64,000 bases of DNA from positions 59,909 to 123,908 of the forward strand of contig JANPIV010000068.1 in NCBI GenBank assembly GCA_031425155.1, in the 5' to 3' direction. Made by a program: the position numbers and the translations under genes. The notes below the pieces were generated by a model. The model did no database searches. It saw only the letters and a program-made list of their open reading frames with translations, and was not told the DNA's origin. The stretch's first letter is position 1, and each line of letters starts with the position of its first letter. Positions 17,254 to 28,600 of the stretch are shown in pieces. This DNA is from M3007 sp031425155. GTDB taxonomy: Bacteria; Bacteroidota; Bacteroidia; Chitinophagales; Saprospiraceae.

Positions 17254-19752
17254 ATGAAGCCCCTCGTTGAACTTATTTGTAAAAGCCTGCTTCTCTGTGG
17301 TCTCGCTGCTGGCTGCTTTCTGTTTTCCACCTGCCGCTCCAGCGAGGCCGATTCGGAGGATTATGATCTTTCTACCCTGGAAACAGACTCAATTGCTTTT
17401 TACCAGATTCCTGGTAAATATGCGGACCAATTTATGTTTTCACCGCTCCGCGAGGATGCTATTTGGCTCATTGGTGATGGAGAAAAATCAGAGGTTGATC
17501 TGCAGAACGGAGCCGTGGTAACATTAGATAAAGTACTGAGAACGGAGATAAATGGTAATCTTCGGCCCGCTGCCACTTGGATAGACCCTTTTAGGCCACA
17601 TTCGTTTTGGTATGAGGCTCAGGGTCGCCAATTGGCAATTTATAGAGATAGCGCTCATATCACCTTTTTACCAACCGGAAATGGTAATAATACGGCTACC
17701 ATTTTATTCGAAAAAGATCAAGTCTGGATAGGTGGCGGCTTTGGTCTTAAACGCTACAACCGCAGCACAAACACTACTGTTTCTATCACGAATTTACCGG
17801 CTACCTGGATTTCCACCATTTTACCGGCTAATGATGGCTCCGGGGCTTTGATTTTGAACAATAACATCCACTATGACCCGAAAACGGGCCAGTGGGAGCC
17901 TTGGAGTGTAGCTACTGATTGCCAGGATTTGCGGCCCCGTATTTTTGATGGGATGCACTTGCTCACTACTTTTTCAGCCGCGACAGCCTACACGGATAAA
18001 AACGGGGTCGTTCAAGCACTTCCCTGGTATAGTAACTACGTAGGCGGCCCAATTTGTGCTAATGGCCATTTGCTTTGGACGAGTCACAGCAATATGGACA
18101 CCCTCTATTTGCGATGGTTTGATTTTATCCATCAAAATAAAGGAGAATTCAAATATGCCTCTAAGCGCAGTTATTCTTTGTTTAATACCCAGTTTGCTTC
18201 CAACGGGTCACTTCTCTTGACGAATACGCGCTTTGGGTTTATAATATTCAATCGCGAAAATAACGATTTTCGCTATATCCCTTTCGCCGAGGCGGGCAAT
18301 GCGCGGCAAATGCAAATGGATAGCCGCAACCTTTATTTATTAACGGAACACCGGTTTATAGTTATTTCCTTAAATTGGTTGATGGCGAAAGGTGTTCCAA
18401 TGGCCTCCGGCTGGGGCCATGATGAGGCATTTGAAGCAGGACAAAAAGCCTATTATGAGCAAACTAACCCGATCATCAAGGATTCTTTATATAAAAGCCT
18501 GTTGCAAAAATTCGGGAACGCTCCAAATCCGTTTTTTCAGGAAGACTTTCAACGGATGAAACAGACTTTCCTGAGTAGTGTGGATATTTCCGATAAAAAT
18601 AATCTGGCCTGGATAGAACAACAAATTGCTGCCGGGGAACTGGATTCTGCACAACTGGCTAATATTTTTGCGGGCTATAGCAAAGAGTCAGCCCGGAAAC
18701 TGGATATTGAAAAAGCCTTGTATTATGCCAGAAAATACGTTTTGCTGGGTGGGCAAAAAGATTGGATAATATTACAAAAATTAAAGACTTTTCAATGGCA
18801 ACGTGATAGCATTAAAGCGTTGCAACTACCTGAAGATGCTTACGCCTATGCTTATGGAAAAATATTGGAAAATTATTGTAGTGGCAATGATGCTTTTGAG
18901 TCAAGCAGTATGTATAATTTAGGTTTGGCTACAGATCAATACCTCACAGTAGTAAAAAAACACCCCACTAGTCAGTGGGCAGATAATGCGGCCTTCGACG
19001 AGATGATGATAGACCTTTTTAATTATTGCGAAGGTGGTTGCGATTATAGTCTGGAAGATGTCAAACGGCTGGATCGTTTTGTGAAAAAATATCCCGATTC
19101 GGAAAATGTGCCAGATGTTTGGTTGGCAATCGCCGGTATTTATCCAGAGTTCAATACATCAGAGGGTGAGTATGATGCAACGAGCAAAAATGCGCTTAAA
19201 AACGCGCGACTGGGTCTTGCTTATTTATCAAAAATAAAAGAGCATTACCCGGAATTTGTGAAGAGAGATGATTTTAAATATCTGGAAGCCAAATTCCAGG
19301 AAAATTCCAGACTGTATTGGTCATTAGATATAAGTTTTAATAAGAATGAATTTCAGAAAGGAGAACCGATTGTAGCTACTTTAATAGTAACCAACATCAA
19401 TGATAGCACACAAGCACTCACTACCCGTCCGGGTGGAGGATTCCCGTTAATATCTATGGAGGTTGGATACATGGCCGATGAATTTTGTCAAAAACAAAGC
19501 CCACCTTTTTCAATCACTGGAACTTATAAAGAAGATACAAGTGTCAAGGCCAAATTTGAAAAAATTCCGGGTCATGGAAGCAGAAAATGGACTTTGGATC
19601 TCACTAAAACGCCTTATGCCAGAATATTTACGTATGGTTCGGAGGGTGTATATGATTTTTCCAAGGCAGGCACCTATTTTTCAACCCTGGTATTAAGGCA
19701 GCAGACAGGAGAAGGAATACACTCAAAAGAAATGAAATTCGTGGTAAAATAG
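17254..19752 (+). CDS. Large exported lipoprotein, propeller-like N-terminus and helical repeat C-terminus
   Basis: 832 residues from ATG 17254 (MKPLVELICKSLLL...). A lipobox is seen at FLFSTC. Residues about 30-370 contain recurring WIGGGFG, LLTNTRFGF and similar strands like a beta-propeller. Residues about 390-650 are helical, with tetratricopeptide-like stretches (VKKYPDSENVPDVWLAIAGIY). The last ~130 residues (FQKGEPIVATLIVTNINDS...) look like an Ig-type beta-sandwich. It lies 121 bases before the alpha-2-macroglobulin gene on the same strand, so a shared envelope role is possible. Not recognised as a named family. Confidence 0.6.
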   Translation: MKPLVELICKSLLLCGLAAGCFLFSTCRSSEADSEDYDLSTLETDSIAFYQIPGKYADQFMFSPLREDAIWLIGDGEKSEVDLQNGAVVTLDKVLRTEINGNLRPAATWIDPFRPHSFWYEAQGRQLAIYRDSAHITFLPTGNGNNTATILFEKDQVWIGGGFGLKRYNRSTNTTVSITNLPATWISTILPANDGSGALILNNNIHYDPKTGQWEPWSVATDCQDLRPRIFDGMHLLTTFSAATAYTDKNGVVQALPWYSNYVGGPICANGHLLWTSHSNMDTLYLRWFDFIHQNKGEFKYASKRSYSLFNTQFASNGSLLLTNTRFGFIIFNRENNDFRYIPFAEAGNARQMQMDSRNLYLLTEHRFIVISLNWLMAKGVPMASGWGHDEAFEAGQKAYYEQTNPIIKDSLYKSLLQKFGNAPNPFFQEDFQRMKQTFLSSVDISDKNNLAWIEQQIAAGELDSAQLANIFAGYSKESARKLDIEKALYYARKYVLLGGQKDWIILQKLKTFQWQRDSIKALQLPEDAYAYAYGKILENYCSGNDAFESSSMYNLGLATDQYLTVVKKHPTSQWADNAAFDEMMIDLFNYCEGGCDYSLEDVKRLDRFVKKYPDSENVPDVWLAIAGIYPEFNTSEGEYDATSKNALKNARLGLAYLSKIKEHYPEFVKRDDFKYLEAKFQENSRLYWSLDISFNKNEFQKGEPIVATLIVTNINDSTQALTTRPGGGFPLISMEVGYMADEFCQKQSPPFSITGTYKEDTSVKAKFEKIPGHGSRKWTLDLTKTPYARIFTYGSEGVYDFSKAGTYFSTLVLRQQTGEGIHSKEMKFVVK

Positions 19753-19873
19753 GTCTCAAACCTTCCGACAGCACTTGCGCTGCTATCGAAAATACCCCTA
19801 CCTTCATCCCGCCAAAAGCCAACATTATCCAGAACCGTGTTTCCATTCACTCTTTCAGCACCACACCCTACTC

Positions 19874-22800
19874 ATGCGTAAGCAATTAGCCATCGCGCTC
19901 TTGGCCGCTGCCGGCCTGACCGGCCTGTTTTTGATCTTTCGTCAGCAGCAAAAAGTAGTCAAAGACGAGACTTATTTTGAAAACATCTCCAGGTACGTCT
20001 ATGCCTTTACCAGCGGCACCATCGGGCGCAACGATGCCATTCGCGTCCGTTTCGTCAATGCGGCCGTCAGCCCGGAGACGGTGGGCCAGCCTGTGCCCGC
20101 CAACGTCTTTTCCGTCTCGCCCGAAATAAAAGGCCAGGCCGTCTGGGAAGATGACCGAACCATCAAACTGCAACCCGCCGAGCCGCTGCCTTCGGGGAGC
20201 GACTACACAGCGGAGGTGAAACTGCAAAAAATCTGGTTGGACGCGCCCTCGCAAGTACGCGCCTTCGATTTTGATTTCCACGTTCGCGCCATCGCTTACG
20301 AGGTGACCACCGATGGTATTGGTAGCGATCCCAACGATCCACACCACCAACAGGTGACCGGCCGTATTCACATCAACGAAGCGGTGCAGGGTGCGCAGGT
20401 AGAAAAAATGCTGAACGCCCGGCAGGAAGGCAAGGCACTGCAAGTCAGTTGGACCCATGCCGCCGATGGACTGACCCACAACTTTACGGTACAGGGAGTC
20501 GAGCGGTCCAAGGTGCGGTCCAAAGTGCAACTGGCCTGGTCGGGTGCCGCCATTGGTGCCCAAAAAGAAGGCCAAACCGAACAAGTCGTCGCGGCTTTCG
20601 ATGAATTTACGGTGCTTTCCGCCCGCGCCGTGCAGGTGGAAGAACAATATATTTTGCTCAATTTCTCCGATCCCGTGTCGGCCTCGCAGGATCTGAACGG
20701 CCTGGTTCGGCTGGAAGGTTATAATGGCAAACTCCGTTTCGTGGTGGATGGCAACTTCGTCCGCGCCTATCCGGATAGCCGTTTGACGGGTACGATCAAG
20801 CTGAATGTAGAGCCGGGTGTGCGCAATACTGCGGGCCAGGCCATGCGCGAAAGTGCCAAGTTCGATCTCGAATTCAGCGAACTCAAACCCGCCGTCCGGC
20901 TGGTGGGCCACGGTGCCATCATTCCGCAAAGCGATCAGGGCGGTGTGTTGTTTCCGTTCGAAGCCGTTGGCCTGACGGCCGTAGATGTGGAGGTATTTAA
21001 GATTTACAACTCCAACATTCTCCAATATTTACAGGTCAATGAAATAGAAGGCGAGCAGGAACTGGAACGCGTTGGTAAAATTATTTTGCAGAAAAAAATC
21101 CTGCTCACCGACCTGAACCCCGATGCCAGTGCTGCCAACTGGCAGCGTTATGCCCTCGAATTGAAGGACATGATTAAGCAGGACCCCGGCGCGATCTACC
21201 AGATCCGGCTGGCTTTCCGGCGCGAATACACCAATTATCCCTGCGCCGGTGCTTCGGCCAGTGCACCCAAAGTTGGCATCGGTATGACGGATGAAGATGG
21301 TCAGGTGACCAGCATTATGGGCAGCGAACGCGGTATTTATTGGGGGAACGACGATCCCTGGTATTACAGCGAAGAGGGCGACGAAGACAGCAACGGCTAC
21401 AACTGGGACAACCGCCAGGATGCCTGCAAAAACGAGTATTATTTCTACGACAACTTTGCCAAACGCAACGTCTTCGTCAGCGATCTGGGCCTCACGGCCA
21501 AACGCGGACGCGACGGTTCGCTCTTCGTGGCCGTCACCGATCTGCACAGCGCGCAGGCGGTCAATAATGTAGAAATTGAACTGTATAACTACCAATTACA
21601 GGCCATCAGCAAGGGCCGCACGGAATCGGACGGGACTACTTACTTTGAAAATCTGCGTGAAATACCCTTCGTCGCAGTGGCCAACAAAGGCGGTCGGCGT
21701 GGCTACCTGCGCATGGCCGATGGTAACACCTTGTCGCTCAGCCGTTTCGATGTGGCGGGTGCGGAAACCCAAAAGGGTTTGAAAGGCTATCTCTACGGCG
21801 AACGTGGCGTATGGCGGCCGGGTGATTCCATCTATTTGAATTTTGTATTGGAAGATAAAACCGGCAAACTGCCCGCCGATCACCCGGTGACGCTGGAACT
21901 GACCGACCCGCGTGGCGCTTTGCAAAGCCGCATGGTGACCACGAATAATGTGAATCGCGTCTATCCGCTGTTTTGCGCTACCCGCCCCGATGCACCGACC
22001 GGTAACTGGACGGCTAAAGTGCTGGTCGGCGGTGCGACTTTTACCAAACAATTGAAGATAGAGACGGTGAAACCCAACCGCCTCAAACTCAACCTGGATT
22101 TTGGTAAAACGGCCCTTTCGGGTGCCGATAAAAACCTGACCGGCAAATTGGACGTGCGTTGGCTGCACGGCGCGGTCGCCAAAGGTTTGAAAGCCAAGGT
22201 GGAACTACAAGTGCGAGCCACCAAAACGGAATTTCCCAATTTCAAGGATTTTGTGTTCGACGATCCGGCGCGTGGTTTTTACAGCGAACCACAAGTGCTG
22301 TATGACGCGGAAATTGACCAGAATGGCCTGGCCACGGTGCCGCTCAAACTGGGCGATCTGAACCAGGCTCCTGGCAAATTGATCGCCAACTTCAAGGTGC
22401 GTGCTTTCGAGAAAAGCGGCGATTTTAGCACCGACAATTTTGCCCTCGATTATTTCCCCTACGAGCGTTTCGTCGGCGTTTCCATCCCGACCGGCCGCTG
22501 GGGCGATAAAACCATAGATCAACGTGGCGGCAACGTCCAGTTCGCGGTAGTAGATAAAATGGGCAAAGCGCAACCGGGCCGCAAAATCAGCGTGGCCCTC
22601 TATCGCACCGACTGGCGCTGGTGGTGGGACGAAGATGCTACTTCCGGCGCAGCGCAGTTCAATAATGCCGAAAACGTGACCGCTATTGACCAGGCCGATC
22701 TCACCACCGACGCGCGTGGTCTGGCTTCCTGGAAAGTGAAACCCACGGGCTGGGGCCGCTATTTTGTGCGCGTGATGGATGAAGACGGTGGCCACGCTTC

Positions 22801-25525
22801 GGGCGACTTTTTCTGGAGCGGCTACCCCGAACAATTGGATGATATCAAGAGCCGCAATGCCGCCGCGATGTTGCCATTTACGGTAGAAAAAGAAAAATAC
22901 AACGTCGGCGACGAAGTGACTTTGAAAGTCCCGGCGGGCGAATCGGGCCGTATTCTGCTCACACTGGAAACCGGCACCCGCGTCGCCAAACACCTCTGGT
23001 TTGATGCCAAAGCCGGGGATAACTACCTGAAATTCAAGGCCGAAGAAGGCATGTCGCCGACGGTGTATGCCCACGTCAGCCTGATTCAGCCGCATGCGCA
23101 AACCAAAAATGACCTGCCCATTCGGATGTATGGCGTGGTGCCGGTGAACGTGGAAAATGTCAATTCCCGCCTCACGCCACAGATCGCCATGCCCGAAGTG
23201 CTGCGCCCCGGCGACCCCTTCACGGTGGCGGTCAGTGAAATGAAAGGCGGCCCCTGTGCTTACACTTTGGCCATCGTGGACGAAGGTTTGCTCGACCTGA
23301 CCCGCTTTAAAACGCCCAATCCCTGGGACGCTTTTTTTGCCCGCGAAGCCCTCGGCGTAAAGACCTGGGACATTTATGACTACGTGTTGGGTGCTTATGG
23401 CGCTTCACTGGAACGCATTCTGAGCATCGGTGGTGACGGCATTAATCAGAAGGCCAGAAATGCTGTGCAGGTCAATCGTTTCAAACCGGCGGTGATCCAC
23501 GTGGGGCCATTTATGCTGGAAAAAGGCCAGACGCGCAAGCACACGCTGAAAATTGATAATTACGTCGGTTCGGTGCGGGTCATGGTCGTTATGTCGAATC
23601 CCGGCGCAAACGGAACGGGTGCCTATGGCAGTGCCGAAAAGACCTGCCCGGTACGCAAACCGCTGATGATCCTGCCGACTTTACCGCGTGTACTGGGCCC
23701 TGGCGAGACGCTGCGCCTGCCGGTGGATGTGTTTGCGATGGAAAAACAGGTACAAAGCGCGACCATTCGGGTGAAGGAAAATTCCGGGCTGGTGACGGTG
23801 CAAGGTACGCCGACGAACACCCTGACTTTTAAGGAACCCGGCGAGCAAATGACCTATTTTGACCTGAAAGTCGGCCAAAAAACGGGCGTTGCCAAGTTCA
23901 CCATTACGGCCAATGGCGGCGGCGAAAGTGCCACCCAGGAGATCGAAATACTGGTGCGCAACCCGAATCCCGTCCTGACCAAAGTCTGGGACGGTGCCAT
24001 CGAACCCGGCAAGGAATGGAGCGCGGAATTTGATCTGGCGCAATATACCGACATCGCCAACGCGTCTTTTGAGGTGAGCGCGCTGCCGCCGATCAACATG
24101 AGCCGACATTTGCAATACCTCATTCAATACCCGCACGGTTGCGTGGAACAGACCACTTCGGCGGCCTTCCCGCAGTTATTTGCCGATATTCTGGCCCCGC
24201 TGTCGGAGTCGCAAAAGGCGGCGATCATGAAAAACGTGACGGCAGCCGTGGGTAAACTCCGCAACTTCCAGACGTCGGGCGGCGGCTTCTCTTACTGGCC
24301 GGGTGGCAACGACATCAATAGTTGGTCGTGCAGTTATGCCGGGCATTTCCTGCTCGAAGCCAAGGCCAAAGGCTACGCAATCCCCGAAGGCATGCTCGAA
24401 CGCTGGGCAGATTACCAGACCAAAACCAGCCGCCAATGGCAACCCTCGGACAAGCAGGGCGACCGCTTTGATAATAATATCAATCAGGCCTACCGGCTTT
24501 ATACGCTGGCTCTCGCTGGCAAGCCCGATATGGCGGGCATGAACCGCCTGCGCGAACAAAAAGACCTTTTCACGCAGACGGCTTATTTGCTGGCCAACGC
24601 CTACGCCCAAGCCGGCAAACCGGAAGCCGCCAAGGAGATCACCGCTGGCAAATGGCGCGAGGACTGGACCTATGAATGGTGCGGTTACACCTACGGCAGC
24701 GACCTGCGCGACCGGGCTTTGCTGCTCGAGACCTACACCACGGTCGGCGATATGGCCCGCGCCCAGGCGATGGTCAATTATATTTGTACGGAGATCGGCG
24801 GCGAAGAAAAATGGTACTGGTCCACCCAGAGCCTGGCCACGGCCTTACGCGCCCTCTCGAAATACGCGGCTAAAAACCTGGCCAACTCCACGGTGGCTTA
24901 TACCTACCGGCTCGGCGAAGGCACGGCCTTCAAAAATGGTGATGGCAGCCGCCCGATTGGTCTGGTGGACTTCACCAATCAGGCGAATGCGGGTTCGGCT
25001 TCCAAAGTGACGATCAAAAACGGCAGCGGGGCCAAATTGTACGCCCGCCTGGCGGTGAGCGGCCAGAATCTGGTGGGCGATCAGAGCATTCAGGCCAGCA
25101 ACATCATCGTGGAGGTGCGCTACACCGATGCCAGCAATAAGGTGATTGACCCGGCCCGCATCACCCAGGGCACGGATTTCTACGCCGAAGTGACCATCAA
25201 ACGCAGCCCGACCGCGCTGAAATTCCCGTTCAATGAACTGGCGCTGTCGCAAATATTCCCCTCCGGTTGGGAAATTATGAACGACCGCATGAGCACCATC
25301 CCGACCGGCGGCAGCAGTCCGGCGGACTATCAGGATATTCGTGACGACCGGGTGTTCACCTATTTCGATCTCACCCCCGAAAAGGGCGATGGTGCGCGCA
25401 CGTATCGCGTGCAACTCAACGCGGCTTATGCGGGGCGTTATTACCTGCCTACCGTGGGCTGCGAAGCGATGTATGATAAGCGGATAAGAGCGAGTGTGCC
25501 GGGCAAATGGGTGGAGGTTATCTAA
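19874..25525 (+). CDS. Bacterial alpha-2-macroglobulin, thioester type
   Basis: 1883 residues from ATG 19874, where a hydrophobic anchor begins (LAIALLAAAGLTGLFLIF); no lipobox Cys is seen, so it is probably held by an uncleaved helix in the inner membrane. Alpha-2-macroglobulins trap proteases: cleavage of a bait region exposes an internal thioester that binds the protease. The thioester motif CVEQ is present (Cys1423, in PHGCVEQTT). MG-type beta domains precede it (for example GYLYGERGVWRPGDSIYLNF, typical of MG2). The helical thioester domain is followed by an Ig-like C-terminus. The usual partner PBP1C (pbpC) is not in the window. Size agrees with the bacterial family. Confidence 0.9.
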   Translation: MRKQLAIALLAAAGLTGLFLIFRQQQKVVKDETYFENISRYVYAFTSGTIGRNDAIRVRFVNAAVSPETVGQPVPANVFSVSPEIKGQAVWEDDRTIKLQPAEPLPSGSDYTAEVKLQKIWLDAPSQVRAFDFDFHVRAIAYEVTTDGIGSDPNDPHHQQVTGRIHINEAVQGAQVEKMLNARQEGKALQVSWTHAADGLTHNFTVQGVERSKVRSKVQLAWSGAAIGAQKEGQTEQVVAAFDEFTVLSARAVQVEEQYILLNFSDPVSASQDLNGLVRLEGYNGKLRFVVDGNFVRAYPDSRLTGTIKLNVEPGVRNTAGQAMRESAKFDLEFSELKPAVRLVGHGAIIPQSDQGGVLFPFEAVGLTAVDVEVFKIYNSNILQYLQVNEIEGEQELERVGKIILQKKILLTDLNPDASAANWQRYALELKDMIKQDPGAIYQIRLAFRREYTNYPCAGASASAPKVGIGMTDEDGQVTSIMGSERGIYWGNDDPWYYSEEGDEDSNGYNWDNRQDACKNEYYFYDNFAKRNVFVSDLGLTAKRGRDGSLFVAVTDLHSAQAVNNVEIELYNYQLQAISKGRTESDGTTYFENLREIPFVAVANKGGRRGYLRMADGNTLSLSRFDVAGAETQKGLKGYLYGERGVWRPGDSIYLNFVLEDKTGKLPADHPVTLELTDPRGALQSRMVTTNNVNRVYPLFCATRPDAPTGNWTAKVLVGGATFTKQLKIETVKPNRLKLNLDFGKTALSGADKNLTGKLDVRWLHGAVAKGLKAKVELQVRATKTEFPNFKDFVFDDPARGFYSEPQVLYDAEIDQNGLATVPLKLGDLNQAPGKLIANFKVRAFEKSGDFSTDNFALDYFPYERFVGVSIPTGRWGDKTIDQRGGNVQFAVVDKMGKAQPGRKISVALYRTDWRWWWDEDATSGAAQFNNAENVTAIDQADLTTDARGLASWKVKPTGWGRYFVRVMDEDGGHASGDFFWSGYPEQLDDIKSRNAAAMLPFTVEKEKYNVGDEVTLKVPAGESGRILLTLETGTRVAKHLWFDAKAGDNYLKFKAEEGMSPTVYAHVSLIQPHAQTKNDLPIRMYGVVPVNVENVNSRLTPQIAMPEVLRPGDPFTVAVSEMKGGPCAYTLAIVDEGLLDLTRFKTPNPWDAFFAREALGVKTWDIYDYVLGAYGASLERILSIGGDGINQKARNAVQVNRFKPAVIHVGPFMLEKGQTRKHTLKIDNYVGSVRVMVVMSNPGANGTGAYGSAEKTCPVRKPLMILPTLPRVLGPGETLRLPVDVFAMEKQVQSATIRVKENSGLVTVQGTPTNTLTFKEPGEQMTYFDLKVGQKTGVAKFTITANGGGESATQEIEILVRNPNPVLTKVWDGAIEPGKEWSAEFDLAQYTDIANASFEVSALPPINMSRHLQYLIQYPHGCVEQTTSAAFPQLFADILAPLSESQKAAIMKNVTAAVGKLRNFQTSGGGFSYWPGGNDINSWSCSYAGHFLLEAKAKGYAIPEGMLERWADYQTKTSRQWQPSDKQGDRFDNNINQAYRLYTLALAGKPDMAGMNRLREQKDLFTQTAYLLANAYAQAGKPEAAKEITAGKWREDWTYEWCGYTYGSDLRDRALLLETYTTVGDMARAQAMVNYICTEIGGEEKWYWSTQSLATALRALSKYAAKNLANSTVAYTYRLGEGTAFKNGDGSRPIGLVDFTNQANAGSASKVTIKNGSGAKLYARLAVSGQNLVGDQSIQASNIIVEVRYTDASNKVIDPARITQGTDFYAEVTIKRSPTALKFPFNELALSQIFPSGWEIMNDRMSTIPTGGSSPADYQDIRDDRVFTYFDLTPEKGDGARTYRVQLNAAYAGRYYLPTVGCEAMYDKRIRASVPGKWVEVI

Positions 25526-25556
25526 TGAGGAATGATTAATGATGAATTGGAGACTG

Positions 25557-25594
25557 GGGCTTTCTCGCTGGGGCGGGGAAGCCCTGGTTTTTGC
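25557..25594 (+). terminator. Terminator after the alpha-2-macroglobulin gene
   Basis: GGGGCTT at 25556-25562 pairs with AAGCCC at 25579-25584, then TGGTTTTT. It lies 30 bases after the stop codon. Confidence 0.6.
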
Positions 25595-25658
25595 ATGAAA
25601 AGATAGGGATATCTTACTATTAGTCGATGATTAGTAGCCGTAAAATACTAGAATCGCT

Positions 25659-28600
25659 TTAAAAATTTTCATCTTGAAATGACCGTTTTCGTTCTTCTGC
25701 TGCACGGGAACGAGCATATTCTATGCGATCCTTAATATAGGCTTTGTGACGAACGATAGAGGTAGGTTTTGAAAATTTGTCCAAGAATCCAAGCACTTTT
25801 TCCCACCGTTGTGCTTCTCGCTCTCCCCACATCGTACCGCGACTAGAAATAATATGTCTGCTCATATCTTCGCTCCAATTGATTTTTTGAAAAAAATCAA
25901 GCGTTCTATTGTGAGAGATAAAGCGTAGAAAAGATTGTTCATAATGTTCAGAGAAATTCCGGCGAATAATGTGAAACAAAGCCTGTGTCACAGAAATATC
26001 ATTACAGTATTTCTCTACCATATTTTCCAAAAAAATTATCGCCCGCTCTTTTCTATCTTCTGGCATTCCAATAAATAGTTCGTTGATAGAATGTTTGAAG
26101 AGCGCAGATAAATGTTCAAAAGTGGAAGTCTCAATAATTGCCTTTTCAATGAGTTGCTCAGCATTATCTAGATGCCAAACGGCTCCAAGTTTATGTTGTT
26201 CCTCAGACCCTTTTAGGCGATTTCTTGCCGGTTTATTTCGAAAGTATTCCACTATAAAAACGGCATCTCTCGTGACCAAAGTAAGCCAATCTTTACAATC
26301 TAAATCACGATGTTCTTCTAATTGCTCTTGAAGAAAATAGGTTTTTTTCAAGAGTGGAAGATACGCATTGGCAAAATGATGGTGATATTTTTCAAAAAAA
26401 TCAAACCATAGTGTAAATTTTATGTTTTTTGATTCATATTTGTCCAATAGGATTTGCAAAACATCTCGAAAAATGTGCGGGTTAAAAGCCGTATAATTTT
26501 CCAAGTGCGCTAAATTTAAATCATATACCGCACCCATTTTTCGAAAATTGTCTAGCATGGCAACATAATACTCTTTGTCCACATTTATGAACTTCAATCG
26601 TTGAAAAAACCGGAGCAACCAAAGGTCTTTTAACTGGAAATCGTTTGTTTGCAACAATTGGAAATAGGATTTAACATAGATAGTATCTCCTTCAATAATT
26701 CTATTCAATAATAACTGTGGCTGGAATCTAGTGGCATTTGCAGTGCCTAGAATATGTGCCACAATTTGTAGTGCCAAAATTGGATTCTGAGAAAAGTGGG
26801 TTTCGAGAATTTCGTCAAAAGACCAAGAAAGGTTTGCATTATGTGCATTTGTATTACTGACTAAGAAGACATAATCGTCATAAAATCTCTCGAAATCAGA
26901 TAGGTTTTTGAATTGAAACGCATTCACGACTTCTGCCTGCTTCAACTTTTCACATTCTTCCCAAGGCAATATATCTTCGTATCCTAATCGTTCTTGATTG
27001 CGAAAACGGTTGCGGTCAAGGACTTGGAAAGTATGATACTTCGTATTCGTAAAACGTTTGATCAAAAGCGAAAAAGCACGGCTATTAACACCTAAGCTCT
27101 TTAATTTGGACAGTGCATCATGTACATAAGCGCAATGCTCAAAGTTGTCTGTGAAAAGCCTTTCTTCTAAGATTTTCAGAAAAAATGGCAGGTCAAATTT
27201 AAAAATGGCCTTTTCAGTACGAGTATCATAGGATGGATAACTCTTCAAAATCTTTAAGCAAGACTCTGGGTATTCCACAAAATCTCGATAAATAAAGTTC
27301 CATATTTGGCTCCGAAATGCTCGAATCGATTCTTGATTTGGCAAAGGATAGGTGGAAATAGAAATTGAATTTTTATTAATTCCACTTCCAGTTGATTGAA
27401 ATGCTGTTTTTAGCAAATACGCTGCCGATGCATCCCATGCAGCACGATACTCTGGTTTGCCTTCATTTACTCCATTTAATAAACAATCCAAAAAAGCCTG
27501 CTGGCGATGAAACCCATAACGTTGATCTTCCCATTCAAAAGCAATTCTATCAGTTAAATAATGTATCCAAACGGGCATTGCTTTCGGGTGACGAGCCACA
27601 TACTCGAAACCGAGTTCGACTGAAGTTCGGAAATTTGTAAAATGGTAATGAAGAAAAGGATTTAATAGATCAAGAAGAGGTTCTTTGTTCTCATATTGAT
27701 CATTGCGTTCATACGCAGTAATGAAAACTGGGTTTTCAACCTCGGGCATTTGATCAATGACAGCAGCCACATGAGCCAAGCATTCTTCCTGCATATAGAA
27801 CCAAAAAGTATCAAGTAATCTTTGTGCAAGTTGCTCATCGCCTCGCCAATCTCTCCATAATTCTTGAAGTGTGGGATGAATCGACATTTGAACAGTTTCA
27901 TTGCCAAAATCATTGCTGGCCGAGATTATGTGGTCGCTTATCCGTCTAACATTAGGTAGGAAATATTCACGTAATAACACTTCAAAAGAGAGTAGTTTCT
28001 CTTTGATGAAAGTTTTGTAAAATAAATAGTTAGCCAAAGTTTGGTCAGCAAATCGGTAGGCTTGCCTATCAGAGGATATTTCCAGTAATTCTAGATCATC
28101 TAATGCTTCGGCATATTTCCTAAAATCCTTTTCTTCTATTGAAAAGCAGTGCAATAAATGTTGAAATCTTTCTATGTTAGCGGTATCAACTGAATAGAAA
28201 AAAGCCAATAACCCTAACACCTTCAATGCTGTGGGGTGGCTTAATATATCACAATCGCCTTTGATGCGCTCGAAGTGTTTGTCGTACACTTGCGATACAT
28301 CATTCAGTGCTTCAATATCTTGCTTAGCTAAGGCTAATTCGGCTAGCATTACCACTATACGAGTATTACCCTGAGCTATTTTTAGAATCCGATTTTGATA
28401 TTTTTGATTACTAATTTTGAAATCTGGGCCTTTCAAAATCTCTGTTAATACCTCAGTATTTAGGGGTGCAATACTCAATACATGTGGAGCAAAATCTGAA
28501 AAATTTTCCTGTAAGTCTCCAAGTGCATAGTCACGTACGGTCGCTACTATGCGCAGTTGTCCACTATGCCCGTATGCCAATAACTCTAGCACTTCTGCCA

